Program-made: the position numbers and the translations under genes
The notes under the pieces: generated by a model
What the model saw: the letters and a program-made list of their open reading frames with translations, nothing else
The model's database searches: none
Told to the model about the DNA's origin: nothing
Shown: in pieces, positions 32,126 through 44,555 of the stretch
Layout: every line of letters starts with the position of its first letter
Numbering within the stretch: position 1 is the first letter of the stretch
Assembly: GCA_031216915.1 (NCBI GenBank)
Contig: CM062292.1
Coordinates: 8,929,920-8,993,919, forward strand
Direction of reading: 5' to 3'
DNA: 64,000 nucleotides
DNA from: Pictodentalium vernedei
Lineage: Eukaryota; Mollusca; Scaphopoda; Dentaliida; Dentaliidae

Positions 32126-35100
32126 GCGCAAGTTCGAGCAAGATAGCTTTAGCCCACAATAGTTTTTAATTGGGTATTCACCAACCGTCGGTTCGGCAAA
32201 TGATCGTCATCACCACATGCAGTGTTTTCCGCCCTTGTTCGTCAAGCTAGTTCGAGCAAGATAACTTTAGCTCACGATAGTTTTCACTCGGCTACTCACC
32301 CTTTGCTCTGCGTGGCGTCCAAAACCGACCAACACTTTTCACAAATAACCACTGAATTTTCGTGATTTCTTTCTTGTTGTTGCCTTGGAGATGTGGTTAT
32401 GTGGCTATGTGGCTTATGACCCCTTATTGGAACGAGCAGGAGTGGCTATGTGGCTTATGACCCCTTATTGGAACGATCAGGTTTTTTTTTTTCCCCCCCC
32501 CCCCCCGAGAAAATGCGGCTTATGACCACTCATCAAAGTGAGCCTGTTCCAGTGGGGGCCGCGGGCGGTGTACCTCGACATAACGGATGGTACAAATAGC
32601 ATAGAACTTGTTTATTGTTTACTAGTGTCATATAAATCCATGCCGGATGAAGGGTCATTCATTCATTCATTCATTCATTCATTCATTCATTCATTCATTC
32701 ATTCATTCATTCATTCATTCATTCATTCCTCCGTTCGTTCGTTCGTTCGTTCGTTCGTTCATTCATTCATTCATTCATTCATTCATTCATTCATTCATTC
32801 ATTCTGGGTGGTTGGATGGATGGATGGATGGATGGATGGATGGATGGATGGATGGATGGATGGATGGAGATGGATGGATGGATGGGTGGATGGATGGATG
32901 GATGGATGGATGGATGTGTGGGTGCTTGACTGATCGAGTGTGTGGATGTGTGACTGACTGGCTGTTTAAGGTAACAAATTAAAGTACCTCCACCTCGTTT
33001 ATTTTTTATCAACCCGCTATTTGCAGTTCATGATTTCCTTACTTTTGCATCGGAAATAAGGCTTTGCCTCCTCAATGGAACGAGCGCGTGCCGGTGGGGG
33101 TTGTGAGCTGTGCTTCTGTCGCAAGGGACGGAAGATAAATTTGTCTCTCAAGAACTTTTCTTATAAGAGTCGTTTGTTCTTTGTGCTCGAACAAGGGCTG
33201 TTATGTTTGTCAATTATCAGTTATTAAATTGTACACTCCATGATGTAATAAAGTAATATTATTCATTAACAAGTCAACGAGCGCGTGCCGGTGGGGGTTG
33301 TGAGCTGTGTTTCACACGCAAGGGATGGAAGATAAATTTGTCTCTCAAGAACTTTTCTAATTAGAGTCGTCTGTTCTTCGTGCTCGAATAGGGCTGTTCT
33401 GTTTGTTAATTATCAGTTATTAAAGTGTACATTCCATGATGTAATCAAGTAATACTATTCGTTAACAAATCAGTGAAAATATACCTTGAAGTATAGCCAA
33501 CGCTAGTTCGTCAATGTAGTACCAGTGAAATATCTGAGACAGTTATTTCGCTGGTACTACATTGACGAACTGCGCAAGTTCGAGCAAGATAGCTTTAGCC
33601 CACAATAGTTTTTAAAGGGTATTCACCAATCGTCGGTTCCGCAAACGATCGTCATCACCACACGCAGTGCTTTCCGCCCTTGATCGTCAAGCTAGTTCGA
33701 GCAAGATAACTTTAGCCCACAATAGTTTTCACTCGGCTATTCACCCTTTGCTCTGCGTGGCGTCCAAAACCGACCAACGCTTTTCACAAATAACCACCGA
33801 ATCTTCGTGATTTCTTTCTTGTTGTTGCCTTGGAGATGTGGTTATGTGGCTTATGACCCCTTATTGGAACGAGCAGGTGTGACCATGTGGATGTGGCTTA
33901 TGACCCCTTATTGGAACGAGCAGGTGTTTTTTTTTCTTTCTCGAAAATGAGGATTATGACCACTCATCAAAGTGAGCCCGTTCCAGTAGGGGCCGTGGGC
34001 GGTGTATCTCGACATAATGGATAGAACAAATAGCATAGAACTTGCTTGCTATTTACTATTGTCATATAACATCCATGCCGGATGAAGGGTCATTCATTCA
34101 TTCATTCATTCATTCATTCATTCATTCATTCATTCATTCATTCATTCATTTGTTCTGGGTGGCGGGACGGATGGATGGATTGATGTGTGGGTGCTTGACT
34201 GATCGAGTGTGTGGATGTGTGACTGACTTGCTGCTTAGGATAACAAATTAAAGTACCTCTACCTCGTTTATTTTTTATCAATCCGCCATTTGCAGTTCAT
34301 GATTTCCTTATATTTGCGTCGGAAGTTTGGCTTTTGCCCCCTCATTGGAACGAGCGCGTGCCTGTGGGGGTTATAAGCTGTACTTCTGACGCAAGGGATG
34401 GAAGACAAATTTGTCTCTCAAGAACTTTCTTATTAGAGTCGTCTGTTCTTCGTGCTCGAATAAGGGCTGCTATGTATGTTAATTATCAGTTATTAAAGTG
34501 AACATTCCATGATGTAATTAAGTAATACTATATTAACAAATCAACTTTTAATCGGTGAAAATATACCTTGAAGTATAGCCAACGCTAGTTCGTCAATGTA
34601 GTACGAGTGAAATAACTGAGACAGTTATTTCGCTGGTGCTGCATTGACGAGCTAGTTAAGTAAGTTCGAGCAAGATACATTTAGCCCACAATAGTTTTTA
34701 CTTGGGTATTCACCAACCGTCGGCTCTGCAAATGATCATCATCACACGCAGTGCTTTCCGCCCCAGTTCGTCAAGCTAGTTCGAGCAAGATAACTTTAGC
34801 CCACAATAGTTTTCACTCGGCTATTCGCCCTTTGCTCTGCGTAGCGTCCAAAACCGACCAACGCTTTTCACAAATAACCACCGAATCTGCGTGCTCATCA
34901 AAGTGAGCCTGTTCCTATGGGGCCGTGGACGGTGTATCTCGACATAACGGATGGAACAAGTAGCATAGAACTTGTTTACTATTTCCTAGTGTCATTCATT
35001 CATTCATTCATTCACTCATTCGTTCGTTATTAGTGTTACTAGTGTCATTCATTGATTCATTCATTCATTCATTCATTCATTCATTCATTCATTCATTCAT

Positions 35101-35755
35101 TCATTCATTCATATATAGTGTTACTAGTGTCATTCATTCAATCGTTCAGTCATTCGTTCTCTCATTCATTCGGTCGTTCGTTCCTTCCTTCCTTCCTTCC
35201 TTCTGGGTGGACGATCGGATGGATGGATGTGTGGGTGCTTGACTGATCGAGCGTGTGGATGTGTGACTGACTTGCTGTTTAGGGTAAAAAATTAAAGTAC
35301 CTCCACCTTATTTATTTTTGATCAAGAGCACTTAAACAATCCATCAGATAATTTATACCCTGTAGTGCCCTCTTGCGCTAAATCGTCAATTTAGCATCAT
35401 TGGGGTCGTGAGCTGGAAGACAAATCGGTCTCTCAATAATACTTGTTATGAATGTCGTCTGTTGGTCGTTTTAAGGGCTGTTATGTTTATTAATTGTTAG
35501 TTATCAAAGTGTACATTCCTTGATGTAATTATGCAATATTATTCATTAACAAATGAACTTTTAATTAGTGAAACTATACCTTGAAATACAGCCAACGCTA
35601 GTTCGTCAACTTAGTACCAGTGAAATAACTTTAATCCCAAATTCTCACCCGGTTGATCATTGACCGTCTGCCGTCTGCCAAGTGTAACGTCAAAACTCTC
35701 AGCGCCATTGACAACTATTCAATTTTCAAGGTCTGTACACTTTTGTTTGTTTTTC

Positions 35756-35811
<56 letters not shown>

Positions 35812-36315
35812 TCTCTGAAATAAGGCTTATGACCCCCTCGATGATGATAGTTCATTCATTCATTCATTCATTCATTCATTCATTCATTCATTCATATTAC
35901 TCCACCTCGTCTTTTACAAATTGACTCACTCATTCTCTATCCTCATTGAATCCATTGTTTTACTGTAAAGTCCTTTAATTGTAAATTTATTTGTTCAATC
36001 ATTCATCCAAGATACCATATCACTTTGATGTGATGTTAGGTAGGGTGATGTTGCACCCGACGTACTTGTATATAAACTACAGTGTTTTTATCCTGTTTGT
36101 ACAGAAAATTTTCGTTTCTAAACAAACTCCCAATTACATACTATTACCGCAACAGACTGTGACTAGAAATGAAAAAGAAATAACGTCTCAACCCGTCCAA
36201 CAGTTGAACTTTATCTGGGACTTAACCTCCTTTTATCTTCATCTTGGAACAATATATTGTAGTTATGTTTTATATATTTGTCCAGCGAGAAAGGATGGTA
36301 GTATGTTGGTGAATT

Positions 36316-39300
36316 ATGGCGGGTAACATTACACTCGACGAGGTGCAGGTAGACGCAGAGTACGACTTTATTCAGCTCTATAATGAGAAAATATGTTCCT
36401 TGACAGAAAATGATGAATCCCCATATAAAAACCACGCAACTAACTGCAACTACTTTTCGCCTAGAGACTTTCAGTCAATGGTTTGTAAAATAGACGCAGG
36501 ATTCTCAATATTCCATCTCAATTGCCAAAGCCTGAAGGCCCATTGGGATTCCTTTCAAAACATGCTATATGGCCTACAAACAGGAAAGAACTTCTTCGAC
36601 ATAATAGGACTTACCGAAATTTTCCAAATTCTCCAGAGATGTCGTTCAGTCTGGATGGCTATGCCCCGATTATTAAACGTATGAGACACGAGAATGATGA
36701 TGGTCGAGGAGGGGTTGGTCTATATATTAAAGAAGGAATACCCTACAGAGTTCGTAATGATATTTCGTTCTTTATTCCCCATGTCTTCGAATCTCTGTTT
36801 ATTGAAACTAAAGATAAATACCAACCCAGAATTATTGGCGTTATTTATAGACCCAACACTCCTCCTAAAGCCGACATCAACCTTTTCTTATCAAAATTAA
36901 ATGAAATAACGAATGTTTTAAATGCCGAAAATAAAAAAGTTTATATTATGGGGGATCTTAACCTGGACCTTTTAAAAGCAACTACACACTCAAAAACGGA
37001 AGAATTTGTTAATCTCATGTTCAGTCAAGGCTTTCTGCCGTATATCACCAAGCCAACGAGAGTAACCTGTCGTTCTGCTACTCTGATAGATCATATCTTC
37101 TCTAATAATGTTCCACAAGCAGCATTACCTGGAATAGTCATATCTGACGTGTCAGATCATTTTGGTGTTTTCTATGTTGAGGAAAACCCCAAACCAAAAG
37201 ATACACCACACTTTACACTAAAAAGAATAATAAATGCAGAAAGAATAGTTGAATTTAAAACACTAATCTCGCAAAGTGATTTTAATCCTGTAATGCAGTC
37301 GAATTGTCCCAATGAGTCATATGAAACCTTTCTAAACATCTATATGGAAGCCTATGAAAGAGCATTCCCTCTCAAACGTGTTAGCCAGAACAAAAAATTT
37401 ATTAAAAAACAGCCATGGATTACAAGGGGGCTTGTAATATCCTCCAACAACAAAGAAAAATTCTACAAGAAAAAACTCCATGCTCCCACCGAAAGGAACT
37501 CAGAAAACTATAAAAACTACTGTAGAATCTTCAACAAGGTAAAAAAACAATGTAAAGCTACCTATTATAGAGATATCCTAAACGAAAACAAAAACAATAT
37601 GCGAAGAACGTGGCAGATTTTAAACGAAGCCATCAATAAAGGAAAACCTGAAGCCAGATTACCATCGTTCTTCATCCAGGACAACATCGAGTTAAACGAG
37701 CCCCATGCCATCGCAGAAGAATTCAACAATTTCTTCATCAACATTGGAAAAAACACATCCGAACAGATTCAGAAAACTAATAAGTCCTACACAGATTACA
37801 TGGACAACAATGTCTCCAATAATCTCTATTTAATACCCACAAATCCCACAGAAGTCAACCGAGTAGTAAATAAAATGAAGCCAAAATTATCTAAAGACTG
37901 CGATGACATCACAACCTGTCTTCTTAAGCATACGATAACCGAAGTATTGGATCCTCTAACACATGTAATTAACAAATCTTTCCTAAACGGCAAAGTACCA
38001 GACAGGATGAAGATCGCGAAGGTGATACCCATATTTAAAGCGGGTGACGAGCACAGCTTTACAAATTACAGACCTATCAGTATACTTCCGGTATTCTCAA
38101 AAGTAATGGAAAAACTCATGGAAGTGAGGCTAGAGAGTTTCCTCAATAGGTTTAATATTTTATACCCTCACCAATATGGGTTCCGAAAGCGACATAGTAC
38201 TATTCATCCAGTTCTTCAGCTCCTTAAAAGCATTGCAATAGAAAATAATAAAGAAGAAAAAAACAGCACCTTAGCACTGTTCCTGGATTTGTCAAAGGCT
38301 TTTGACACCATAAATCACGAAATACTATTAGGTAAACTGGAAACATATGGCATCCGAGGTGTCACCAACAATTGGTTTAGAAGTTACTTGTCCAACAGGT
38401 CTCAATATGTCACGTACGGAGAGCACAAATCGAACTTAGCCAAACAGAGTTGTGGTGTACCACAGGGCTCGATTTTAGGCCCTATTCTTTTTCTTTTATA
38501 TATAAATGATATAAGTAACTCAACATCACTCAATCTTTTATCATTTGCCGATGACACCACTGCACACTGCCCGGGCTCCGATAATAATCCCATTACATCG
38601 TATTTCAATGACGAACTCCAGAAACTATTCGAATGGTGCTCTGTGAACCAGTTAATGCTGAATGCTAAGAAGACCTCGTACATCATACTTAATCCAAATA
38701 AAGGTAGGAACAAAAATCTTTGTCAAGAGGTAAAAATAAATAACCAAAACATTAACAAAGTTGGGGCCACCGAAACAGAAAAATCTGTTAAATTCTTGGG
38801 AATTAGCATTGATGAACATTTATCCTACAAGGCTCACATATCCCGATTATGCTCGAAAATAGCACGCGCAAACTATAGTCTAAACAAAGTTAAAAATATC
38901 CCCCCCACGGAGCTATGAAAACTTTGTATTACGCCCTCATACATAGCCATTTGGTATACGGAATCCAGGCATGGGGCAACTCAAGAGCTATCAAAAAACT
39001 AGCTGTCCTGCAAAAACGTTCAATACGAATAATTAATAACAAAAAGTACAATTCTCATACAGATCCCCTGTTTAAAGAAAACCAAATACTCAAGGTTGAT
39101 GATTTGTTTAGGCTACATGCACTACTGTTCGTGTTTGACTGGCAGAACGGCAGATTACCGGTGTCTTTCAATGATATATTTAAAATTACTGACAATCCAT
39201 CTGGTAGGAGAACTAGACAGTCAGGCCTCCTATACATAGAAAAAACACGGACCCAAACTCTGGATAAATTTCCTTTATACTCCTTCCCGAAACTATGGAA

Positions 39301-39433
39301 TGCTCTGGACGACACAACTCGTAATATTAGCGACAGAAGCATGCTTAAGAACAAGCTAACTTCCACATTCATTTCCTCATATTCCAGTTATGTCAGCTGC
39401 AACAATCCCTACTGTCCTGATTGCACTTCGTAA
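36316..39433 (+). pseudogene. LINE ORF2: endonuclease and reverse transcriptase, two frameshifts
   Basis: ATG 36316 opens MAGNITLDEVQVD and reaches FSIFHLNCQSLK and IIGLTE. A frame change near 36610-36625 passes to the main frame (36522-38918, 798 codons). AP-endonuclease signs there: GDLN (residues 144-147), TLIDHIFSN, and SDH (211-213). Reverse transcriptase signs: NYRPISILPVFSK, LFLDLSKAFDTINHE, CGVPQGSILGP and FADD (675-678). A one-base change in a C run near 38903 ends it at TGA. The last part continues at 38915-39433 with the YGIQAWGNSRAIKKLAVLQK region. The protein would nick DNA and copy element RNA in place. Domain order fits the Jockey/CR1 group (perhaps Daphne); clade not certain. 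Both breaks could be assembly errors, the second being in a homopolymer. Confidence 0.85.
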
Positions 39434-40065
39434 ACTTCGTAAATTGTCAAAGTCGTGGTCCGCGTCTAAATCTGGAATCCTCGTCTTGTGCAACCTGTCG
39501 CGCTTCCTCCTTACAGTGGTGCTATGTAAAATACTATATGGATATAAGTATGAACTTGCAAATAAAAGTCTACACAAATAAATCAATAACATTCGTCATC
39601 CTACGATGATGATGCAGCTAACGTAGACACCACACCCAAACATCATGACCAACCTCCTTGTCGCAGTCTAAACGATATGAACTTCACGATGGGACTTGCT
39701 GCCGCCCTCATGTGTTATGATAAGTAGTGGAGGGAGTCCTATAGGCAGGTTGCTTCTTGCCTACCTTGAATCACCGTCTTTCCGCTGGCGAAAATGAAAC
39801 ACTAATACTCTAATATCAGAAAAGTAATGATTCGATCGTCATTCTCCATCATGTGTCACATAATTGGCTCTCTATTCATTCTTTCAGTCACCGTCTGTTT
39901 GCAATCACCCCATCTTCTTCCAGGGGGTGGCAGGTAGACAGCCAATCTGGCTATGCCACTTCCTACGGTATACTTCACATTACATTTGTGCAATATGTTT
40001 ATTTGTAACCATTTTACATGTATGTGTACCGTGAATAAAGAATCTGAATCTGAATCTGAATCTGG
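39434..40065 (+). other. LINE 3' region and microsatellite tail
   Basis: Noncoding; ends in GTGAATAAAGAATCTGAATC and further AATCTG repeats up to the junction with the foldback arm. Such short repeated tails are typical of CR1-group elements. Confidence 0.65.
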
Positions 40066-40355
40066 CCATATCCCATGGAATCCCAGTTTTGGGAAACACC
40101 CGTGGCTATGCAATCCCTTTTTGTCATATGAGGCCATGAGGGCTATGTAAAATCCCTCAATGAGTCCTCATTTATTATCCCTCATACCCTCATTGAATTT
40201 TGAGGTTATGAGGACCTTGAAAAATCCCTCAATGAGGTATAATTTACTACGACTCTTATCCTCATTTCAGTATTTAACAGGTATATCCTATGGAATCCCA
40301 TTTTGGAAAACGCCTGTGACTGTGGAATCCCCTTTTTGTCGTATGAGGCCATGAG
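40066..40355 (+). repeat. Foldback left arm, inner part
   Basis: Continues the left arm after the LINE; starts GCCATATCCCATGGAATCCC. It is the reverse complement of about 41050-41314. Confidence 0.8.
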
Positions 40356-41049
40356 ATAGATATAGCTAGGAAGTAGTGATACAAGTCAAAATTAATGGAC
40401 GGTAGTTTAGTCAATAGTACTGGGACAAGACCGCAATGGAACAATACTGTTGTAGAAGCTAATGATAGGACAGGTAGACCATAGACCAGTAGTGGCGGTG
40501 GAGCTTTGGCGACAAGATGGAAGCGGTTGGTAAGTCTACATTGGACCTCATTGAGGGATTACTCATGGTCCTCATAGCCTCATACGACAAAAAAGGTGTG
40601 CCGAAGGCCATGTTTTCCAAAAAGGGGTGCCGAAATTGGGGTGCCTGGAGATATGGCTGTTAAATACTGAAATGAGGATAAGAGTCGTAGTAAATTATAC
40701 CTCATTGAGGGATTTTTAATGGTCCTCATAACCTCAAAATTCAATGAGGCAATGAGGGATAATAAATGAGGACTCATTGAGGGCTTTTACATAGCCCTCA
40801 TGGCCTCATACGACAAAAAGGGGATTCTCCAGAAGGTATCCTCGATAGGTATCCTCGATTAATACAATACCAGGCCATAGGTATTCTCAAATACTGAAAT
40901 GAGGCTAAGAGTCGTGGTAAATTATACCTCATTGAGGGATTTTTAATGGTCCTCATAACCTCAAAATTCAATGAGGCTATGAGTGATAAAATATGAGGAC
41001 TCATTGAGGGCTTTTACATAGCCCTCATGGCCTCATACGACAAAAAAGG
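40356..41049. repeat. Foldback spacer with two extra arm-unit copies
   Basis: About 180 bases of unique sequence are followed by two tandem copies (roughly 40545-40800 and 40800-41049) of the unit that also forms the inner right arm, marked by TCAAAATTCAATGAGG and AATGAGGACTCATTGAGGG. The right side thus carries three copies against one on the left. Confidence 0.75.
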
Positions 41050-42016
41050 GATTCCACAGTCACAGGCGTTTTCCAAAATGGGATTCCATAGGATATACCT
41101 GTTAAATACTGAAATGAGGATAAGAGTCGTAGTAAATTATACCTCATTGAGGGATTTACAAGGTCCTCATAACCTCAAAATTCAATGAGGGTATGAGGGA
41201 TAATAAATGAGGACTCATTGAGGGATTTTACATAGCCCTCATGGCCTCATATGACAAAAAAGGGATTGCATAGCCATGGGTGTTTCCCAAAACTGGGATT
41301 CCATGGGATATGGCCATTGGATATAGGCTTTTATTATACACAAGGGAGATAACTCTGCATATAGATTGCGGGGGATGAAGCAATCTGATTGTTTAGTTAT
41401 ATAAATGAAACAACAAGAGTACTTGGAATAGGGTCAGAACTAACAAGAATAGACCAGAAATTGCTAAATATAGTAATAATAAGCAAAACTGTTCCAACGA
41501 ATAGGCTCTTCTACCTTACTGGAGTATACTCTAGAACAAAGGAACATGCCTAGGTAGAGAAAAACTATTGCATATATAGATAGAAGCGGAGAATTCTGGA
41601 AGAATTCGAAATAGTAAAAGTTGGGGGGGGGGGGATTTTGGTGATTTGGAAGGATTGTCGGGTTGTTTGTGGTAATTAGATTTACTCTTCTACAATCGAA
41701 CACACCCTCCGAACATACCCCGTCCCATTGCAGAAACATTGGGTAACATAGCAATCACGTGCTACCATAGAAACCAAGATGGCGGCCTCCAGTATACAAA
41801 ATGGACGACGGAAACACGTATCACCCTAACAACACGCGCTGCGCATGCGCACTCATATCACGTATCACTATGGGGATGACGTCATAAGATGGCCGCTCAC
41901 GCGGGTTACCATGACAATACAACATGGCGCCACTGGGTCACGTGACATGACGTCACTTCCGGGGTCATCCACCGGGGTCATCCAAACTACCCTCGTCCGG
42001 GTACATGACATACTAC
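41050..42016 (-). repeat. Foldback right arm (uninterrupted)
   Basis: Reverse complement of 27147-27830 plus 40066-40355. It shows the pre-insertion sequence for the LINE and carries a poly-G run at about 41625-41634. Confidence 0.85.
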
Positions 42017-42126
42017 TCATAGCAGTTTATTTTTCAGGGGTATAATTTGAAAAAATAGGTAATAAATTTAACATTTATAAGCAAAACTGATCACAACATA
42101 GCATTAAGTAATGAATCCACAACCTT

Positions 42127-42210
42127 TAGAATCATTTCTTTATTTATTGGTGTTTAATGTCACATACTTATGCACAGTGGCTAATCGTGACCGTGACAGT
42201 TTTATGGGGC
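42127..42210 (-). mobile_element. SINE tail fragment
   Basis: TTTATTTATTGGTGTTTAAT and CACAGTGGCTAATCGTGAC match the 3' part of the SINE at 45900-46242 in the same orientation. Confidence 0.6.
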
Positions 42211-43077
42211 TTAAGACGGCCAGCGCGGGAAAATAAAATCTAAACCCTTTCATATTGAACTAATGAGTCTCCTATTTTATGAGGTGACAAAATATAATTC
42301 AATTAAATTTATTATTTAATAAATGCACATTCATTCATTTAGGTTTCATTTTGTACTATTATTCATTGTTCAAACCAACAACTATTTGTTTTGTAATTCC
42401 ATGCACAACTCAGGCTACACACTGGGGAAAAGAATGTTAGATACTTGTGACTAATACTTCCAAAAGGTCACTCTCTCAAAGCTGGCCACCTTTCTTTCAA
42501 CTGACTGGACTGTCCATATGTACTAGAGCAGTGTGCTCACTGTGCTGCTGGAACATGTAACATCCATTGCATGAGAAAGTTTGAAAGCTTTGAGAAGCAG
42601 TGCAAAATCCGAAAGAGGCTGCTGACTGAGATTGACAATAAATCCTTGAGTGAAAAAGACTAGAGGAGAATGAAATGGTGCATCAGTCAGGAAAGTACTC
42701 GATTCCTACTCCTACACGTATGTTCTAAATGATCATATCTGCAGTATTGATATTTTTCGTATTTTCTACTTCATATTATTCTGATTTATCCCCTATTTTT
42801 AATCATTTTCACCAGGTTGGACTGTAGTCTAATTCTCATAATGCACTATTTTGGACTAAATTCTTAACAGTTTCCATAGCTGCAGATAGTTGGAGTTATT
42901 TTGGGGTTATTTATCCAAGAAATGGCGCTTTGAAATATTATGAAGTCAGTTTGTAACTTCAATATAATATTCTACCCATGTACTATTAGTCCTCACCGTC
43001 CTATTATATGGATGACAGTCACAGGGGTATACCCACTCTGATATTCCCAATAAAGTTCCCACAAGGTGTTTAAGCTA
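42211..43077. other. No recognised gene
   Basis: Unique-looking, AT-rich sequence. Bases 42470-42700 have somewhat coding-like text but no sustained frame, so possibly an old element remnant. Confidence 0.4.
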
Positions 43078-43191
43078 TATTGTAATTACAAGTTAAGCTA
43101 AGTTGTAATTACAATTTAGCTAAGTTGTAATTACAATTTAGCTAAGTTGTAATTACAATTTAGCAAAGTTGTAATTACAATTTAACAGTTT
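43078..43191. repeat. 22-bp minisatellite with palindromic core
   Basis: About five copies of TTTAGCTAAGTTGTAATTACAA; each contains the perfect palindrome TTGTAATTACAA. Confidence 0.85.
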
Positions 43192-44555
43192 AACATAAGT
43201 TACGCAAAAAAACGAAATGGCGCTAATACGCTGCCGTATGAAAAAGAAATATGCTTTCGCAATATCTGAAGTATGTGTAGCGGCGGTGTTTTTGTTATTA
43301 CCGGAACCGGCCGCGACGAAAATGTAACTTGCTCACTCACTTGCTTTTTCAATTTTACTTCAAGAAAAAGAAACGACCCAAATAACGCTGACGCTAAGTT
43401 GTTTAAATTGCTACCCCACTATTATTCTCTAACTAATAAAAACTTTGAGAGTAGATTCTTCACCATTTTAATGCAAATGATAAAGTTGATAGAGGTCATG
43501 CACTCGACATTATCGAACCATTACAGGCTGGAGTGCCTCATCTGATATTATTCCCCATGAAAGATATATTTTTAGAAACTCAGTGTAAATATTGACCAGT
43601 CAAGATTCAGCACGAGTTAAAATGGTAAGAAGGTATTGTTTTATCTCGCAATTGCATATCTTACACAATAAGTTACTAATTTTATTGTAATTTACCCAAT
43701 TTACTGAACAAATCAATTGTTTTATTGCAATTTTCACATGTTCGCACTGGTTTCCAAATTGCACGCGTGGGCCTGTATGCACGTGTATACCGGGCTGCAC
43801 ATTTTTCAAGGATGACACCGACGGGCTGTGCGAGGGTGGCGGAGAAGGGTTGGGATATGATTTTTGTTTGTTTCCGATATCCACGACTACATGTGGGCAA
43901 AGTTAAAATTTCAATGTTTTCCTCTGATGAATAGTTGAAATTTCGACAGGGGATGAGTGTGCTCATACGTTTTGTGTTGTTTTTTTTGGGGGGGGGGGGG
44001 GGCGGTGTTGTTGTGGCCCAATTCACTTTCGGCCTTGTATCATTTCGGCGATGAGAGTGGGATGGACCGGGGTGTTTCGACCAAAGCATTCTGGTCTCTA
44101 TTTGCGTTAGGTGGGGCGGTAGTGGGATGGGGTGAGGTGGGGTTTGAAGTGTGTCTTAACTAGACATGGGCAAAGGCCCAAATTGAACATTTTTGCCCAA
44201 AAACATGTCTGGGGAGACGAGGAAGAAATAGGAGTTTCTGAATTTTGTTGAAAAACGTGGCCGTCAGTGGCCATATTGGATTTGGCATATAAATTGTCAA
44301 CAATTCCATTAGTATAGCCTACCGGCCACACCCCTCCCCGATCTTTTTCAGAAACATGAGTAAATGAATTGGCATTGCCATTACTGGATCTTTCTATTTA
44401 GTTCAGTCCCTTCTTGAACAATCCGAGCTGCAGTGTCATTGACACTTTCGTTTTTTTTTTCCCATGTGTCGATAATTCCAACACTTGACATCATTTCCTG
44501 GGAAGCCCTCCCCAAGAAATATGTGTGAAGTCTTGGAATTATCATCAAAGGTAAA
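43192..44555. other. No recognised gene
   Basis: Contains a 90-codon frame at 43273-43545 that I do not recognise, a poly-G run near 43988-44001 and GGCCAATTTGGG-like text. Nothing supports a gene. Confidence 0.4.

Larger units (their letters stand above)
29240..35895. repeat. Macrosatellite array, six units of about 0.9-1.4 kb
   Basis: The landmark GCCTGTTCC with following GTGGGGGC-type text recurs at about 29293, 30144, 31373, 32542, 33977 and 34906, with a partial unit after 35820. Each unit has, in order: TTATGACC text, CTCGACATAACGGATGG, an ATTC microsatellite, a GGAT microsatellite, GTGTGGGTGCTTGACTG, a hairpin, two AGTTCGAGCAAGATA blocks, and CTTATGACCCCTTATTGG copies. The fourth unit is lengthened by a roughly 200-bp internal duplication (about 33080-33275 and 33276-33470). 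A 49-base poly-T tract lies at about 35761-35809. Translated open frames here are only microsatellite text. Confidence 0.9.
27831..40065 (+). mobile_element. Full-length-type LINE inflated by a tandem array
   Basis: The left junction is TATATCCAATG|AATAAAATGGG. The right junction is the tail TCTGAATCTG|GCCATATCCC. The uninterrupted right arm of the foldback reads CCAATGGCCATATCCC across this point, so the insertion is precise, with little or no target duplication (at most TG). Contents in order: 5' region with ATGGCGGC text, ORF1, a 6.6-kb tandem array, ORF2, 3' region and an AATCTG microsatellite tail, as in CR1/Daphne-like elements. That ORF1 and ORF2 belong to one LINE is inferred from order, strand and shared boundaries. 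Confidence 0.65.
27147..42016. mobile_element. Long foldback element with 8-bp target duplication, split by a LINE
   Basis: Outer ends are exact inverted copies of GTAGTATGTCATGTACCCGG. They are flanked by identical TCATAGCA at 27139-27146 and 42017-42024. The left arm is 27147-27830 continued at 40066-40355; the right arm, 41050-42016, is uninterrupted. Without the 27831-40065 insertion the element would be about 2.6 kb. No transposase is visible. An 8-bp duplication with very long arms fits a non-autonomous Mutator-like or hAT foldback; the family is inferred. Confidence 0.8.

Noticed and set aside
30366..35246. Several plus-strand open frames of HSFIHSF and DGWMDGWM repeats, and a minus-strand one of HPSIHPSI
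   Set aside because: They are translations of ATTC and GGAT microsatellites that lack stops in all frames; no non-repeat protein text.
36522..36684. Two separate LINE ORF2 proteins from overlapping frames
   Set aside because: The endonuclease motifs run from one frame into the other, so one gene with a frameshift is the simpler reading.
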